Assembly (NCBI RefSeq): GCF_005217605.1
Contig: NZ_SZPX01000004.1
Location: 62,001-126,000, forward strand
Direction of reading: 5' to 3'
Source: Sulfurimonas crateris
GTDB taxonomy: Bacteria; Campylobacterota; Campylobacteria; Campylobacterales; Sulfurimonadaceae
DNA length: 64,000 nucleotides
Shown: piece after piece, positions 63,671 to 64,000 of the stretch
Numbering within the stretch: the stretch's first letter is position 1
Layout: every line of letters starts with the position of its first letter
Notes under the pieces: generated by a model
Told to the model about the DNA's origin: nothing
Databases searched by the model: none
What the model saw: the letters and a program-made list of their open reading frames with translations, nothing else
Position numbers and translations under genes: made by a program

Positions 63671-64000
63671 ATGATAACTATTTCAAACCTTACAAAAAAA
63701 TTCGGCGAGCATATATCCCTTGAGAGTGTGAGTTGCGAGTTTAACAAAAATGACTCCATAGCACTAATGGGCGCTAACGGTGCGGGAAAAACAACCCTTA
63801 TCCGCGCAATCCTCGGATACTACCATCCAGATTCGGGAAAAGTTCTTGTAGATGGTTTTTGTCCGATTAAAGAGAGGGTAAAGGTGTTGCAAAATGTCAG
63901 TTTTGTACCGCAACTTCCCCCTCCCATAAAATTAAATATCCAAGAACTGATGCAGTATATCTGTATGAGCACAGACATAGACAAAGAACTCATCGAACAC
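63671..64000 (+). CDS. nosF: NosF ABC transporter ATPase, 3' truncated by window edge
   Basis: The first 110 residues of an ABC ATPase: MITISNLTKKFGEH, Walker A GANGAGKTTLIRAIL (about 37-51), and the Q-loop segment VSFVPQLPPPIKL. The signature and Walker B lie beyond the window. NosF with the membrane protein NosY powers NosD-dependent CuZ assembly. Its place after nosH matches the Wolinella-type nos order, in which nosY and nosL come next. Confidence 0.9.
   Translation, partial: MITISNLTKKFGEHISLESVSCEFNKNDSIALMGANGAGKTTLIRAILGYYHPDSGKVLVDGFCPIKERVKVLQNVSFVPQLPPPIKLNIQELMQYICMSTDIDKELIEH

Noticed and set aside
1-64000. CRISPR arrays, tRNA or rRNA genes, insertion sequences, prophage
   Set aside because: No regularly spaced repeats, cloverleaf-like segments, rRNA stretches, transposase or phage genes were found on reading both strands. 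Gaps between genes are mostly under 300 bases.

Overview
The window is chromosomal DNA of a low-GC Campylobacterota (Epsilonproteobacteria) cell, most likely a Sulfurimonas-type denitrifying, hydrogen-oxidising bacterium. This rests on three things: the Helicobacter-like order cvpA-fur-lysS-glyA-DUF1882-SPOR; the epsilonproteobacterial nitrous-oxide reductase cluster nosZ-B-D-G-C1-C2-H-F, whose NosZ carries a C-terminal cytochrome c domain; and the codon and AT bias throughout. The genus is an inference. I found no rRNA, tRNA, CRISPR array, insertion sequence or prophage.

Layout. 1-2.6 kb: oxaloacetate decarboxylase Na+ pump (oadG-oadA-oadB, minus strand; oadB is cut by the window edge). 2.8-4.1 kb: small membrane proteins and an unknown gene. 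4.2-12.3 kb: housekeeping genes (htpG, a universal stress protein, a beta-CASP nuclease-like protein, an Uup-type ABC-F protein, class II DAHP synthase). 12.5-20.9 kb: a long plus-strand series (diguanylate cyclase, cvpA, fur, lysS, glyA, DUF1882-like, SPOR protein, trpE, aroE) with a strong hairpin terminator between lysS and glyA.

20.9-38.4 kb is a hydrogenase island. On the minus strand are the maturation genes hypB-C-D and hypE-A-F. They are split by a 4.9-kb block with a solitary HNH endonuclease, a MntA/HepT toxin-antitoxin pair, a SixA-like phosphatase, an aldo/keto reductase and pyruvate kinase. On the plus strand is hoxE-F-U-Y-H-W, a cytoplasmic NAD(P)-linked [NiFe] hydrogenase of the group 3d type. 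It is interrupted between the diaphorase part (EFU) and the hydrogenase part (YH) by an antisense RelE/ParE-type toxin-antitoxin pair and an auto-inhibited class II Fic protein. Electrons from H2 would go from HoxYH through HoxEFU to NAD(P)+, with HypA-F and HoxW building the Ni-Fe site.

38.4-53.9 kb: a secreted alpha/beta hydrolase, an MlaA-MlaC-RND outer-membrane lipid transport set, recR, mltA, dnaJ, a porin, a class II aldolase-fold protein that has lost its zinc histidines, bioA, a PpiD/SurA-like chaperone, ftsA and ftsZ. 53.9-64.0 kb: a three-gene set (a small exported protein, a Crp/Fnr regulator and an orphan two-TM sensor-like protein) leads into the nos cluster. Directly upstream of nosZ is a perfect 10-bp inverted repeat containing TTGAC-N4-GTCAA, spaced like an FNR class II activator site from a -10 box. 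A strong hairpin separates nosZ from the electron-transfer and assembly genes nosB, D, G, C1, C2, H and F. nosF is cut by the window end.
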